Positions 1 through 9,307 of a DNA stretch of 63,561 nt are shown here, piece by piece. The notes under the pieces are model-generated. The model saw only the letters and a program-made list of their open reading frames with translations. It had not been told where the DNA came from and searched no databases. Position 1 is the first letter of the stretch. The number at the start of each line of letters is the position of its first letter. Both the position numbers and the translations under genes were made by a program. Location: positions 1-63,561 of the forward strand of contig JAPUJT010000165.1 of NCBI GenBank assembly GCA_027296055.1, read 5' to 3'. Source of the DNA: Planctomycetota bacterium (GTDB taxonomy: Bacteria > Planctomycetota > JAPUJT01).

Positions 1-1167
1 CCTGTGATCATCGTGACGGCCTTCGGCTCGATCGAGACCGCCGTCGACGCGATGAAGGAGGGGGCGTTCGACTACGTCACGAAGCCGTTCAAGGAAGATG
101 AGATCAAGCTGATCATCGGCCGGGCGCTGAGGGTCTCCACCGTCCTCACCGAGAATCGGGTTCTCAGGGAGGAGCTGGAGGGAAAATACAACTTCAACAA
201 GATCATCGGAACCTCCAAGGCGATGCTGGACGCGCTCAGCCTCGCGGGAGAGGTATCCAGCACGGACACGACGGTCCTCCTGCTGGGGGAAAGCGGGACG
301 GGGAAGGAGCTGTTCGCTCGGGCGATCCACTACAACAGCCCTCGCCGCGCAGGGCCCTTCCTCGCGATCAACTGCGCCGCCATCCCCGACACGCTTCTGG
401 AGAGCGAGCTCTTCGGCTACGAGCGAGGAGCGTTCACGGGAGCGGAGCGGCGTCGACATGGGAAGTTCGAGGTCGCATCGGGGGGGACGATCCTCCTCGA
501 CGAGGTCGCCGACATGAGCGGGGCGGTGCAGGCCAAGCTGCTCCGGGTCCTGGAGGAGAAGCAGTATGAGAGGCTGGGGGGCGACGAGACGATCAACTTC
601 GACGTGAGGCTGATCTGCGCCACGAACAAGGACATCATCCAGCTCGTGGCGGAAGACTCTTTCCGGGACGACCTCTACTACCGGGTCAGCGCCTATCCGA
701 TCCGGCTTCCTCCGCTTCGGGAGCGGAGGGAGGACATCCTGCCGATCGCCAAGGCCGCCACCATCGAGCTGGCCAACCAGATGGGCCGAAAGGTGCCGGG
801 CCTCTCGGAGGAGGCGAGGCGATTCATCCTCCAGCATCCATGGCAGGGGAATATCCGGGAGCTGAAAAACGCGATCGAACGCGCGGTGATCCTCACGAAG
901 GGGAACCAGATCGAGGCGGAACACCTCCAGCCTCCGCTCGCGGCGGACCGCGGCTCCGCCCTTTCCGGCAACGGGAGGGCCGAAGATATCACCCTTCCCG
1001 AAGCAGGCGTGAGGCTCGGCGAGGTGGAGAGGAGCCTGATCCTGCAGGCCCTCGAGCGCTCCCAGTACAATACGTCCGCGGCGGCCAAGCTCCTCGGCAT
1101 CTCGCGCCCGACGATGCGCTATCGCGTCGCCAAGTACGACATACCTGTGCCGGGTCGCGTCGAATAG
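1..1167 (+). CDS. sigma-54-dependent response regulator (NtrC family), 5' end outside window
   Basis: A transcription activator that would open sigma-54 promoters after phosphorylation by a sensor kinase. The frame is open to the window edge, so the N-terminus, including the phospho-acceptor Asp, is missing. What remains is the end of a receiver domain (the VTAFGS segment and the YVTKPF lysine loop), then a complete AAA+ domain. The Walker A sequence GESGTGKE is at about residues 95-102 of the visible part, the sigma-54 contact motif GAFTGA at 142-147, and ILLDEV is the Walker B. The C-terminus has a Fis-type helix-turn-helix (AAKLLGISRPTMRYRVAKY). The cognate kinase is probably upstream, outside the window. 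The target genes cannot be told from this sequence. Confidence 0.93.
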   Translation, partial: PVIIVTAFGSIETAVDAMKEGAFDYVTKPFKEDEIKLIIGRALRVSTVLTENRVLREELEGKYNFNKIIGTSKAMLDALSLAGEVSSTDTTVLLLGESGTGKELFARAIHYNSPRRAGPFLAINCAAIPDTLLESELFGYERGAFTGAERRRHGKFEVASGGTILLDEVADMSGAVQAKLLRVLEEKQYERLGGDETINFDVRLICATNKDIIQLVAEDSFRDDLYYRVSAYPIRLPPLRERREDILPIAKAATIELANQMGRKVPGLSEEARRFILQHPWQGNIRELKNAIERAVILTKGNQIEAEHLQPPLAADRGSALSGNGRAEDITLPEAGVRLGEVERSLILQALERSQYNTSAAAKLLGISRPTMRYRVAKYDIPVPGRVE

Positions 1168-1193
1168 ACTCGATCCGGATGGCCTGGAAGTGC

Positions 1194-1222
1194 TTGCAGG
1201 AGGACGCACCGCTTACTAACAT
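1194..1222 (+). promoter_or_regulatory. putative sigma-70 promoter of the thiC riboswitch transcript
   Basis: TTGCAG (1194-1199), a 17-base spacer and TAACAT (1217-1222). A start about seven bases downstream falls near 1229, right at the first base-paired position of the TPP aptamer (1231). That placement is the main support, because the -10 matches consensus at only four of six bases. Confidence 0.5.
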
Positions 1223-1230
1223 ACCAGTGA

Positions 1231-1325
1231 TCGCTGGGGGTGAGGCGAAAAGCCTCTGAGACGGGCCGTATGGGCGTCCCGAACCCCTCGAACCTGAACC
1301 GGTTGGGACCGGCGTAGGGAAGCGA
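1231..1325 (+). promoter_or_regulatory. TPP riboswitch (THI element) aptamer
   Basis: Thiamin pyrophosphate-sensing RNA aptamer in the thiC leader. The P1 helix pairs TCGCT (1231-1235) with AGCGA (1321-1325). The conserved blocks are in order: GGGGG(T) at 1236-1241, CTGAGA at 1256-1261, the ACCCCTCGAACCTGA block at about 1273-1288, and CCGGTTGGGACCGGCGTAGGGA at about 1290-1320 with the near-invariant GCGTAGGGAA at its end. The order and spacing match the THI-box consensus recalled from established examples. Its place directly before thiC and a terminator completes the picture. Confidence 0.96.
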
Positions 1326-1332
1326 AAGGTAG

Positions 1333-3270
<1,938 letters not shown>

Positions 3271-3374
3271 GATAGGCGGATTTGCGCGATGCCTCTGAGC
3301 GAATCATCCGGGGCGTGAAACGCCTGGATTAGCGGGTGGATCTGCCAGGAACCGCTTTTCCGTTTCCGGCAAGG

Positions 3375-3383
3375 TGGTATAAT
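3375..3383 (+). promoter_or_regulatory. putative extended -10 promoter of the ferredoxin-korAB operon
   Basis: TG-G-TATAAT: an extended -10 TG at 3375-3376 and a perfect TATAAT at 3378-3383. It lies 60 bases before the ferredoxin ATG in the 173-base gap after thiC. No convincing -35 is visible, which fits an extended -10 promoter. Confidence 0.5.
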
Positions 3384-3443
3384 AGATCTGGAAGAACGGG
3401 CGGGATGTCTCTCCCGCCGAGGTTCCGTGAAGAGGTCTAGCCG

Positions 3444-3755
3444 ATGGCGGAAGTCGCACCAGCCACGAAACCGAAGAAGGCCAAGAAGCCGCGGCCGATC
3501 GCCGTGATCCGGGAAGAAGGTTGTACCGGTTGCGAGGCATGCATCGTTGTCTGCCCCGTCGACTGCATTCATATAGTGCCCGGAGAGCATCCCGCGGGCG
3601 TCAATCCCATCTGTCGTGTGGACACGGAAGTCTGCATCGGTTGCACGATCTGCGCCGTCGACTGTCCGTGGGACACCATCGACATGGTGTTCCCTCACGA
3701 TGGCTCACCGTCCCGCTACCCCGATTTCCCCAAGCGCTGGAAGTTCAAAGGATAA
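3444..3755 (+). CDS. 2x[4Fe-4S] ferredoxin, delta-like subunit for the adjacent oxidoreductase
   Basis: A 103-residue cytoplasmic electron carrier. Two CX2CX2CX3C motifs are complete: C27/C30/C33/C37 and C64/C67/C70/C74, each with proline after the last Cys. The first 20 residues are a Lys/Pro/Ala-rich leader, and after the second cluster there is a tail of about 30 residues ending in Lys. It lies 42 bases before korA and is probably cotranscribed. It is therefore either the delta subunit of the oxidoreductase or its dedicated electron acceptor. Two further cysteines (41, 57) lie between the clusters. Confidence 0.9.
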   Translation: MAEVAPATKPKKAKKPRPIAVIREEGCTGCEACIVVCPVDCIHIVPGEHPAGVNPICRVDTEVCIGCTICAVDCPWDTIDMVFPHDGSPSRYPDFPKRWKFKG

Positions 3756-3797
3756 CGCCCGGTAGGAACTCCGGAGCGTCCTGAAAGACCAGAGAAG

Positions 3798-5537
3798 ATG
3801 TCGACTCGCTCGTTGAAGCTCCTCATAGGCGGTGAAGCGGGGGACGGTGTGTTCTCCACCGCGGACATGATCGCCAAGGCGTTCTCGCGAGCGGGCCTGC
3901 ACGTCTTCACCAGCCAGATCTATTCGTCACGGATTCGAGGCGGACACATCTACACGACCGTGCGCGTTTCCGACGAGCCTCTGCAGAGCCAGGGCGATCA
4001 CCCGGACTTCGTGATCGGTCTCGACCTGAACACGGTGGAGCTACACGGCAAGAACGTCAATCCGGGAGGCGCTGTCGTCTACGACAACTCGGCCGGAGAG
4101 GTCGATCCGAAGATCGTCGGGAACGGCAACGTGACGTTCCTTCCCGTCCCGGCCAAGCAGGTGGCGCAAAAAGAACTGAAGATGCCCGTGATGAAGAACC
4201 TGGTCCTCGCGGGAGCTGCATTCAGGGCTCTCGAGTTCGATCCGAACCTCGAGATCCTGGGGACCATGGTCGAGGAGAGGTTCGGCCGCAAGGGCCGTGA
4301 GATCGTGGAGAAGAATCTGAAGGCGGCGGCGCGAGGCAAGGAGCTGGTGTCGGAATCGCTCAACGGCGCGCATCCGCTCCCGCTGATGAAAGGCGCGGAT
4401 AAGGATCTCCTCCTCCTCTCGGGGAGCGACGCTCTCTCTCTGGGGGCGATCGCCGCCGGTTGCCGCTTTACTGCCTCCTACCCGATCACCCCGGCGACCG
4501 ACGTGCTCGAATTCATGGTGAAGCGCCTTCCGAAGCTGGGGGGCGCCTGCGTCCAGGCGGAGGACGAGCTCTCCGCCGTCCACATGATCATCGGAGCCTC
4601 ATGGGCCGGCGTGCGATCGATCACGTCGACCTCGGGGCCCGGGCTCTCCCTGATGGTGGAGGGGCTCGGCCTCGCATCGATGACCGAGACGCCGATCGTC
4701 GTGGTGGACGTGCAACGAGCGGGTCCCAGCACCGGCGTCCCGACGAAGACGGAGCAGGGAGACCTGGATCTCCTGGTATACGGTGCCCATGGAGAAGCGC
4801 CCCGTATCGTCCTCGCGCCTTCGGACACGGAGGAGTGCTTCCGGATGGGCGCGGAGGCGTTCAATCTGGCGGACCGGTACCAGTGTCCCGTCTTTGTCGC
4901 TCTGGATCAGTTCCTTGGCCAGGCGAAGAAGACACTGCCGGGCCTCGACATCAACTCCGTCCGGATCGACAGGGGTCAGATGGCGCCGAAGAATGGTTCC
5001 AAGGATTTCCGCCGGTACGAGGTGACGGATTCCGGCGTCTCTCCTCGGGCTCTCCCCGGCCGTGTCGAAGCGACGCTGAACGCGACGGGCCTGATTCACG
5101 ATGAGGATGGTTTCCCTAGAGACAATCCGGAGGTGCGCGTCCGGATGATGGACAAGCTCTTCCGGAAGATGGAGCCGCTCCGGGAGGAGTTTCCCGGCCC
5201 GCAGGTCCACGGCGATCAGAAGAGCGATACGACGATCCTCGCCTGGGGCTCGACGAAGGGAGCGATACTCGAGGCGATGGAGATCCTGAGGGAAGAAGGG
5301 ATCACCCTCCGCCTCCTGCATTTCTCGTATATCTGGCCGCTCCCGAGAAAGAAGGTCGAGGAGGCGATCGGCTCACCTCGCCGGGTCATCTGCGTCGAAA
5401 ACAACATGGGCGGCCAGTTCGCTGGCCTCCTCCGCAGAGAGATTGGCCTCGACGCGGAGAAGTTGACTCGCTATGACGGGCGACCGTTCACCGCCAAGGG
5501 CCTGAGGAAGAGTCTGAAGAGGAGGTTGAGCGAATGA
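3798..5537 (+). CDS. korA: 2-oxoacid:ferredoxin oxidoreductase, fused gamma-alpha subunit (KorA type)
   Basis: With korB it would oxidatively decarboxylate a 2-oxoacid (2-oxoglutarate is the best guess) to the acyl-CoA and reduce ferredoxin. Residues about 1-190 are the gamma-type domain, starting with the GGEAGDGV loop (11-18) and SRIRGGH. From about residue 205 comes the alpha (pyrimidine-binding) domain with the YPITPATD motif, followed by the transketolase C-terminal-like domain. The gamma-alpha fusion of 579 residues is typical of KorA/OforA. The stop overlaps the korB start by four bases (ATGA). Substrate choice between 2-oxoglutarate and other 2-oxoacids cannot be settled by eye. Confidence 0.92.
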   Translation: MSTRSLKLLIGGEAGDGVFSTADMIAKAFSRAGLHVFTSQIYSSRIRGGHIYTTVRVSDEPLQSQGDHPDFVIGLDLNTVELHGKNVNPGGAVVYDNSAGEVDPKIVGNGNVTFLPVPAKQVAQKELKMPVMKNLVLAGAAFRALEFDPNLEILGTMVEERFGRKGREIVEKNLKAAARGKELVSESLNGAHPLPLMKGADKDLLLLSGSDALSLGAIAAGCRFTASYPITPATDVLEFMVKRLPKLGGACVQAEDELSAVHMIIGASWAGVRSITSTSGPGLSLMVEGLGLASMTETPIVVVDVQRAGPSTGVPTKTEQGDLDLLVYGAHGEAPRIVLAPSDTEECFRMGAEAFNLADRYQCPVFVALDQFLGQAKKTLPGLDINSVRIDRGQMAPKNGSKDFRRYEVTDSGVSPRALPGRVEATLNATGLIHDEDGFPRDNPEVRVRMMDKLFRKMEPLREEFPGPQVHGDQKSDTTILAWGSTKGAILEAMEILREEGITLRLLHFSYIWPLPRKKVEEAIGSPRRVICVENNMGGQFAGLLRREIGLDAEKLTRYDGRPFTAKGLRKSLKRRLSE

Positions 5538-6421
5538 GTCAGGCCCTGAGACAGCCTCCGGAAAAGATTGATGTGAAGATATACGAGGAGCACTCCTCGC
5601 CCGTCTGGTGGTGCGCCGGTTGCGGCGACTTCGGCGTATTGAAGGCCCTGAAGATCGCGCTCAGCGAGCTGGGGATCGCACCGCAGGACCTGGCGCTGGT
5701 CACCGGCATCGGGTGCTCCGGGAAGATCGGCACCTACATGAACGGGAACAACTTTCATGGGACCCATGGGCGAATTCTTCCGATTGCGACGGGGGTCCGG
5801 ATCGCCAACCCGAACCTGACGGTGATCGGGCTCGGCGGTGACGGCGACGGGTATGCTATCGGGTTGGGTCACCTTCCCCACACGGTGCGCAGAAACCTCA
5901 ACATCACCTATATCGTGATGGACAATCAGACCTACGGCCTGACCAAGGGGCAGGTCTCTCCGACGTCGGATCTCACTTACAAGACCTCGACGACTCCGGA
6001 GGGGAACATCGAAGCGGCGGTGAACCCGCTGGCGATCGCCCTCGCGGCCGGAGCCACCTTTGTCGCCCGCGCCTTCTCGGCCAACCAGAAGAGTCAGGTC
6101 GACATCATGAAGGCCGGCATTCAGCATGAGGGGTTCGCCCTGATCAATATCTTCAGCCCATGCGTCACGTACAACAAGGTCAACACCTACAAGTGGTTCC
6201 GGGAGAACGCGTACGAGCTCGCCGCGGAGGGTCACGATCCGAAGAATCACAAGCAGGCGCTCGAGGCGGCATTCCGGTCGGACAAGCTGCCTCTCGGCAT
6301 CTTCTACCAGATCGACCGTCCGACGTTCGAGGCGGCGCGGCCGGGCGCCACGGAGACTCCGATGGTGGATCTTCCCATCGAGGGACAGGATCACACCGGT
6401 CTCCTGAAGGACTTTGCCTGA
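5534..6421 (+). CDS. korB: 2-oxoacid:ferredoxin oxidoreductase beta subunit (KorB type)
   Basis: Thiamin diphosphate-binding subunit, 295 residues. The TPP motif GGDGDGYAIG with NxT further on (MDNQTYGLTKGQ) is clear. Cysteines expected to hold a [4Fe-4S] cluster are present in CAGCGD, GIGCSG and FSPCVTYN. It is translationally coupled to korA by an ATGA overlap. The riboswitch-controlled thiC just upstream supplies the precursor of its TPP cofactor, but the two genes appear to be separate transcription units. Confidence 0.94.
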   Translation: MSQALRQPPEKIDVKIYEEHSSPVWWCAGCGDFGVLKALKIALSELGIAPQDLALVTGIGCSGKIGTYMNGNNFHGTHGRILPIATGVRIANPNLTVIGLGGDGDGYAIGLGHLPHTVRRNLNITYIVMDNQTYGLTKGQVSPTSDLTYKTSTTPEGNIEAAVNPLAIALAAGATFVARAFSANQKSQVDIMKAGIQHEGFALINIFSPCVTYNKVNTYKWFRENAYELAAEGHDPKNHKQALEAAFRSDKLPLGIFYQIDRPTFEAARPGATETPMVDLPIEGQDHTGLLKDFA

Positions 6422-6437
6422 ACCGGAGAGGAGCGGC

Positions 6438-6959
6438 ATGACCGCCGATCCTTCTTCACGAAGAAAACCTCTTGCGAATCCTCCCGCGGCCAATCTGAGG
6501 CTCGACCACCGGGGTCGATGGCTCCAGGACGGAGAGGAGATCACCCACCCTAGGATCCTGAGGGCTCTTCACCGGGGCATCCGGCGTGAGGCCTCGGGCG
6601 AATACTCCGTCCAGATCGGCTGGCAGAAGGCCATCGTGCAGGTGGACGAATGCCCGTACTTCGTCCGGAGCCTCGAGTTCGTCGTCGGGGAGCTGCCGGC
6701 CCTTACCCTGAGCGACGGCTCGGAGGAGAGGCTGGACCCCTCCACCCTGAACCTGGCTCGAGAGGACGCCCTCTTCTGCAGGGTGAAAGGGAATGCCCAT
6801 ACGGCGCGATTCCTGCCCGCGGCCATGATGCAGTTCGGGGATCGGACGGAGGAGCGGGGGGACGACCTCGTATTCATCTCGGGGCGAGGAGAGTATCCTA
6901 TCCGGCAAGGGATTTCGAACGACGACGAGGAACCGGGAGAAGGAACGGATGACGACTGA
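6438..6959 (+). CDS. DUF1285-like protein of unknown function
   Basis: A 173-residue soluble protein. Features recalled for DUF1285 are present: an N-terminal DHRGRWLQDGEEI segment, a middle block of Tyr/Val-rich strands (GEYSVQIGWQKAIVQVDECPYFVRSL) broken by turns, then a segment with HTARFLPAAMMQF and a C-terminal GRGEYPIRQG. ATG 6438 follows a GGAGAGGAG ribosome site, so it is preferred to a start at 6414 inside korB. It lies between korB and the ETF:quinone oxidoreductase gene and overlaps the latter by 11 bases, so it probably serves the same electron-transfer unit. Its biochemical role is unknown. Confidence 0.7.
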   Translation: MTADPSSRRKPLANPPAANLRLDHRGRWLQDGEEITHPRILRALHRGIRREASGEYSVQIGWQKAIVQVDECPYFVRSLEFVVGELPALTLSDGSEERLDPSTLNLAREDALFCRVKGNAHTARFLPAAMMQFGDRTEERGDDLVFISGRGEYPIRQGISNDDEEPGEGTDDD

Positions 6960-8625
6960 GCGCGAAACTCTCGAGATCGATGTCCTCTTCGTCGGTGCCG
7001 GCCCCGCCTGCCTCGCGGGCGCCTACCACCTCGCCCAGCAGATCAAGAAGCACGACGAGAAGGCCGCCGACGGGGACAAGCTAGGCGAGGTCTCGATCGC
7101 CGTGATCGAGAAGAGCGACCCGATAGGAGCCCACGCGATATCGGGCGCCGTGATGGACCCGAAGGGCCTCAGGGAAGTGATCCCGGACTTCATCGAGCGC
7201 GGCGCCCCCGTCGAGTCGGAGGTCGGACCGGACAGCCTCGTCGTCATGTTCGAGAACTGGAAGTTCCGGGCTCCGATCACACCGGGACCCCTCCGCAATC
7301 ACGGCAACTACGTCGTATCCCTCAACAAGCTGGTCATCTGGCTCGCCTCGGAGTGCGAGAAGGCAGGCGTCGATATCTTCTGCGGCTTCCCGGGGGTCAA
7401 GCTCCTCACGGAGGAGGGCCGGGTCGTCGGAGTCCGCACCGGGGACAAGGGGATCGACAAGAACGGAGTGAGGAAGTCCAACTTCGAGCCCGGCGTGGAC
7501 ATCAAGGCCAAGGTCACAGTCCTGGGGGAGGGCCCTCTCGGCACCCTGACGAAGCAGCTGATCCGGCAGTTCGACCTGGACAAGGGGCGCAGCCCACAGG
7601 TCTACGCCACGGGGATCAAGGAGGTGTGGGAGGTCCCCGACGGGAGGCTGGCGAAGGGGGAGGTGATCCACACGATGGGCTTCCCCCTCGAGTCGGACAC
7701 CTTCGGGGGCGGCTTCATCTACATGATGTCGGGAGGGTTGGCCTCGATCGGATTCGTGATCGGCCTCGATTATCCGGACCCGTTCCTGGACATCCACGAG
7801 AAGTTCCAACAATTCAAGAATCACCCGTTCGTCCGGAAGATCCTCGACGGGGGCAAGATGCTCACCTACGGGGCGAAAACGATCCCCGAGGGAGGCTACT
7901 TCGCCGTGCCGAAGGTCTATGCTCCGGGAGCCCTGATCGTGGGGGACTCGGCGAGCTTGCTGAACGGCCAGCGTCTCAAGGGGATTCACCTCGGGATCAA
8001 GTCTGGTGCCCTGGCGGCCGAGGCGATCGTCGGGGCGCTCGAGAAGAACGATTTTTCGGAAGCGACACTCTCTGCCTACGGCAAGGCTCTGGATGATTCC
8101 TGGGTGATGGAAGAGATGTACAGTGCCCGGAATTTCCGGCAGCCGTTCCGCTACGGGCTCCTGACGGGAATCCTGAACGCCGGCTTCGCGTTGATCACGA
8201 AGGGGCGGGGCTTCTGGTCGCGCCTCGATGCCGAGAAGGATCACCTTGGCATGAAGAAGATCTCGGAAGTCCACGGCGACCACGCCTCCCCCCATCGGAT
8301 GACGTTCGACGGGAAGATCACGATCGACAAGCTCACCGACGTCTACCACTCGAACACCAACCACGAGGAGGATCAGCCTTCACACCTGATCGTTCCCGAC
8401 ACCGATCTCTGCGCGACCCGCTGCAAGGAGGAGTATGGCAACCCGTGCCAGTTCTTCTGTCCCGCAAACGTCTACGAGATCGTCGATGACAACGGAGGGG
8501 TTCGCCTGCACTTGAACCCCTCCAACTGTGTCCACTGCAAGACCTGCGAGATCAAGGACCCGTACGAGAACATCGAATGGGTCCTCCCCGAAGGGGGCGG
8601 CGGGCCCCTCTACACGAATCTCTGA
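6949..8625 (+). CDS. electron transfer flavoprotein:quinone oxidoreductase (ETF-QO)
   Basis: Membrane-associated FAD and [4Fe-4S] protein that passes electrons from reduced ETF to quinone. 558 residues, full length. The N-terminal dinucleotide fold has GAGPACLAGAYHLA, then IEKSDPIGAHAISGAV, a typical ETF-QO block. The FAD end motif GDSASLLNGQRLKGIHLGIKSG and the C-terminal ferredoxin-like domain with FCPANVYE and NCVHCKTCEIKDP are intact. Genes for EtfA and EtfB are not in the window. Its place behind ferredoxin-korAB suggests it takes electrons from that system, directly or through an ETF encoded elsewhere. This is inference. Confidence 0.95.
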   Translation: MTTERETLEIDVLFVGAGPACLAGAYHLAQQIKKHDEKAADGDKLGEVSIAVIEKSDPIGAHAISGAVMDPKGLREVIPDFIERGAPVESEVGPDSLVVMFENWKFRAPITPGPLRNHGNYVVSLNKLVIWLASECEKAGVDIFCGFPGVKLLTEEGRVVGVRTGDKGIDKNGVRKSNFEPGVDIKAKVTVLGEGPLGTLTKQLIRQFDLDKGRSPQVYATGIKEVWEVPDGRLAKGEVIHTMGFPLESDTFGGGFIYMMSGGLASIGFVIGLDYPDPFLDIHEKFQQFKNHPFVRKILDGGKMLTYGAKTIPEGGYFAVPKVYAPGALIVGDSASLLNGQRLKGIHLGIKSGALAAEAIVGALEKNDFSEATLSAYGKALDDSWVMEEMYSARNFRQPFRYGLLTGILNAGFALITKGRGFWSRLDAEKDHLGMKKISEVHGDHASPHRMTFDGKITIDKLTDVYHSNTNHEEDQPSHLIVPDTDLCATRCKEEYGNPCQFFCPANVYEIVDDNGGVRLHLNPSNCVHCKTCEIKDPYENIEWVLPEGGGGPLYTNL

Positions 8626-8626
8626 G

Positions 8627-9259
8627 ATGCCGCGACGGATCGTCCCATCCTGGTCTCTGGCGAGCCTGCTCCTGGCGGCGGTCCTGGGGACCGGTTGCCA
8701 GACGACGATCGGGAACTACTTCGCCAATCGCGCCCGCGACTTTGGCGAGTGTTTCCGCCTTCAGGTCGGCGCGGGTAAGGGAGTCGGGGGCGCCGTCCGC
8801 GCCGGGGGCCTGGTCCACGCTGGCCTGCTCTTCGGGGGGAGCTCGAGAGATCTCGGCATCGGCTGGGTCTACGGCAGCGGGTATGCCTTCGGCGCCGGAG
8901 CGTCCGGTAAGAAGGGGAGTGATAGGGAAGGCGGATTCACGATCCTGAACTTCGATCTTCATGAGGAGCTGGTCCCGAGGCGGGGCAGGGAGGAAGAGCT
9001 CGTCCTTGAAGAACATTTCTGTTTCGGGCTACTGCCGGCCATCTTTTCGAGCGTCAATGACAAGAATCTCTGGACGAATCAGGCCTTGAACGCGAGTCCG
9101 CGAGCCCACGTTCACGCCTTCGATATCGAGGCGGAGGTTCACGCTCTTTTTCTCTTTACCAAGGTCGGTTTCAGCCCGGGGGAACTGGTCGACTTCCTCC
9201 TCGGGTGGTTCGGCGCCGACATCGCCCAGGATGATCGAAGTCTTCAAGTCACCGATTAG
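8627..9259 (+). CDS. predicted lipoprotein, unknown function
   Basis: 210 residues. A signal peptide (RR near the start, a hydrophobic run LASLLLAAVL) ends in the lipobox LGTG-C, Cys24, so the mature protein is expected to be lipid-anchored. The mature part is rich in Gly, with GKGVGGAVRAGGLVHAGLLFGG and further Gly-aromatic strands that could be beta structure in or near a membrane. The ATG follows the ETF-QO stop by one base, so it ends that operon. Nothing in it identifies a redox cofactor or a partner. No family is recognised. Confidence 0.75.
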   Translation: MPRRIVPSWSLASLLLAAVLGTGCQTTIGNYFANRARDFGECFRLQVGAGKGVGGAVRAGGLVHAGLLFGGSSRDLGIGWVYGSGYAFGAGASGKKGSDREGGFTILNFDLHEELVPRRGREEELVLEEHFCFGLLPAIFSSVNDKNLWTNQALNASPRAHVHAFDIEAEVHALFLFTKVGFSPGELVDFLLGWFGADIAQDDRSLQVTD

Positions 9260-9262
9260 AGG

Positions 9263-9301
9263 CCTCGCGCGATCAGGTCCCGGCTCTCCCGCCCCGCGAG
9301 G
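9263..9301 (+). promoter_or_regulatory. inverted repeat between the lipoprotein and flippase genes
   Basis: A perfect seven-base inverted repeat CCTCGCG (9263-9269) / CGCGAGG (9295-9301). The right arm contains the GAGG ribosome site of the flippase gene, seven bases before its ATG, so folding could hide it. There is no T-run, so a standard intrinsic terminator is unlikely. Function not proven. Confidence 0.3.
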
Positions 9302-9307
9302 ATTCCC

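Noticed and set aside
7081..8364. Long open frame antisense to ETF:quinone oxidoreductase (427 codons)
   Set aside because: No recognisable family; the opposite strand encodes an intact, textbook protein. High GC content keeps such frames open by chance.
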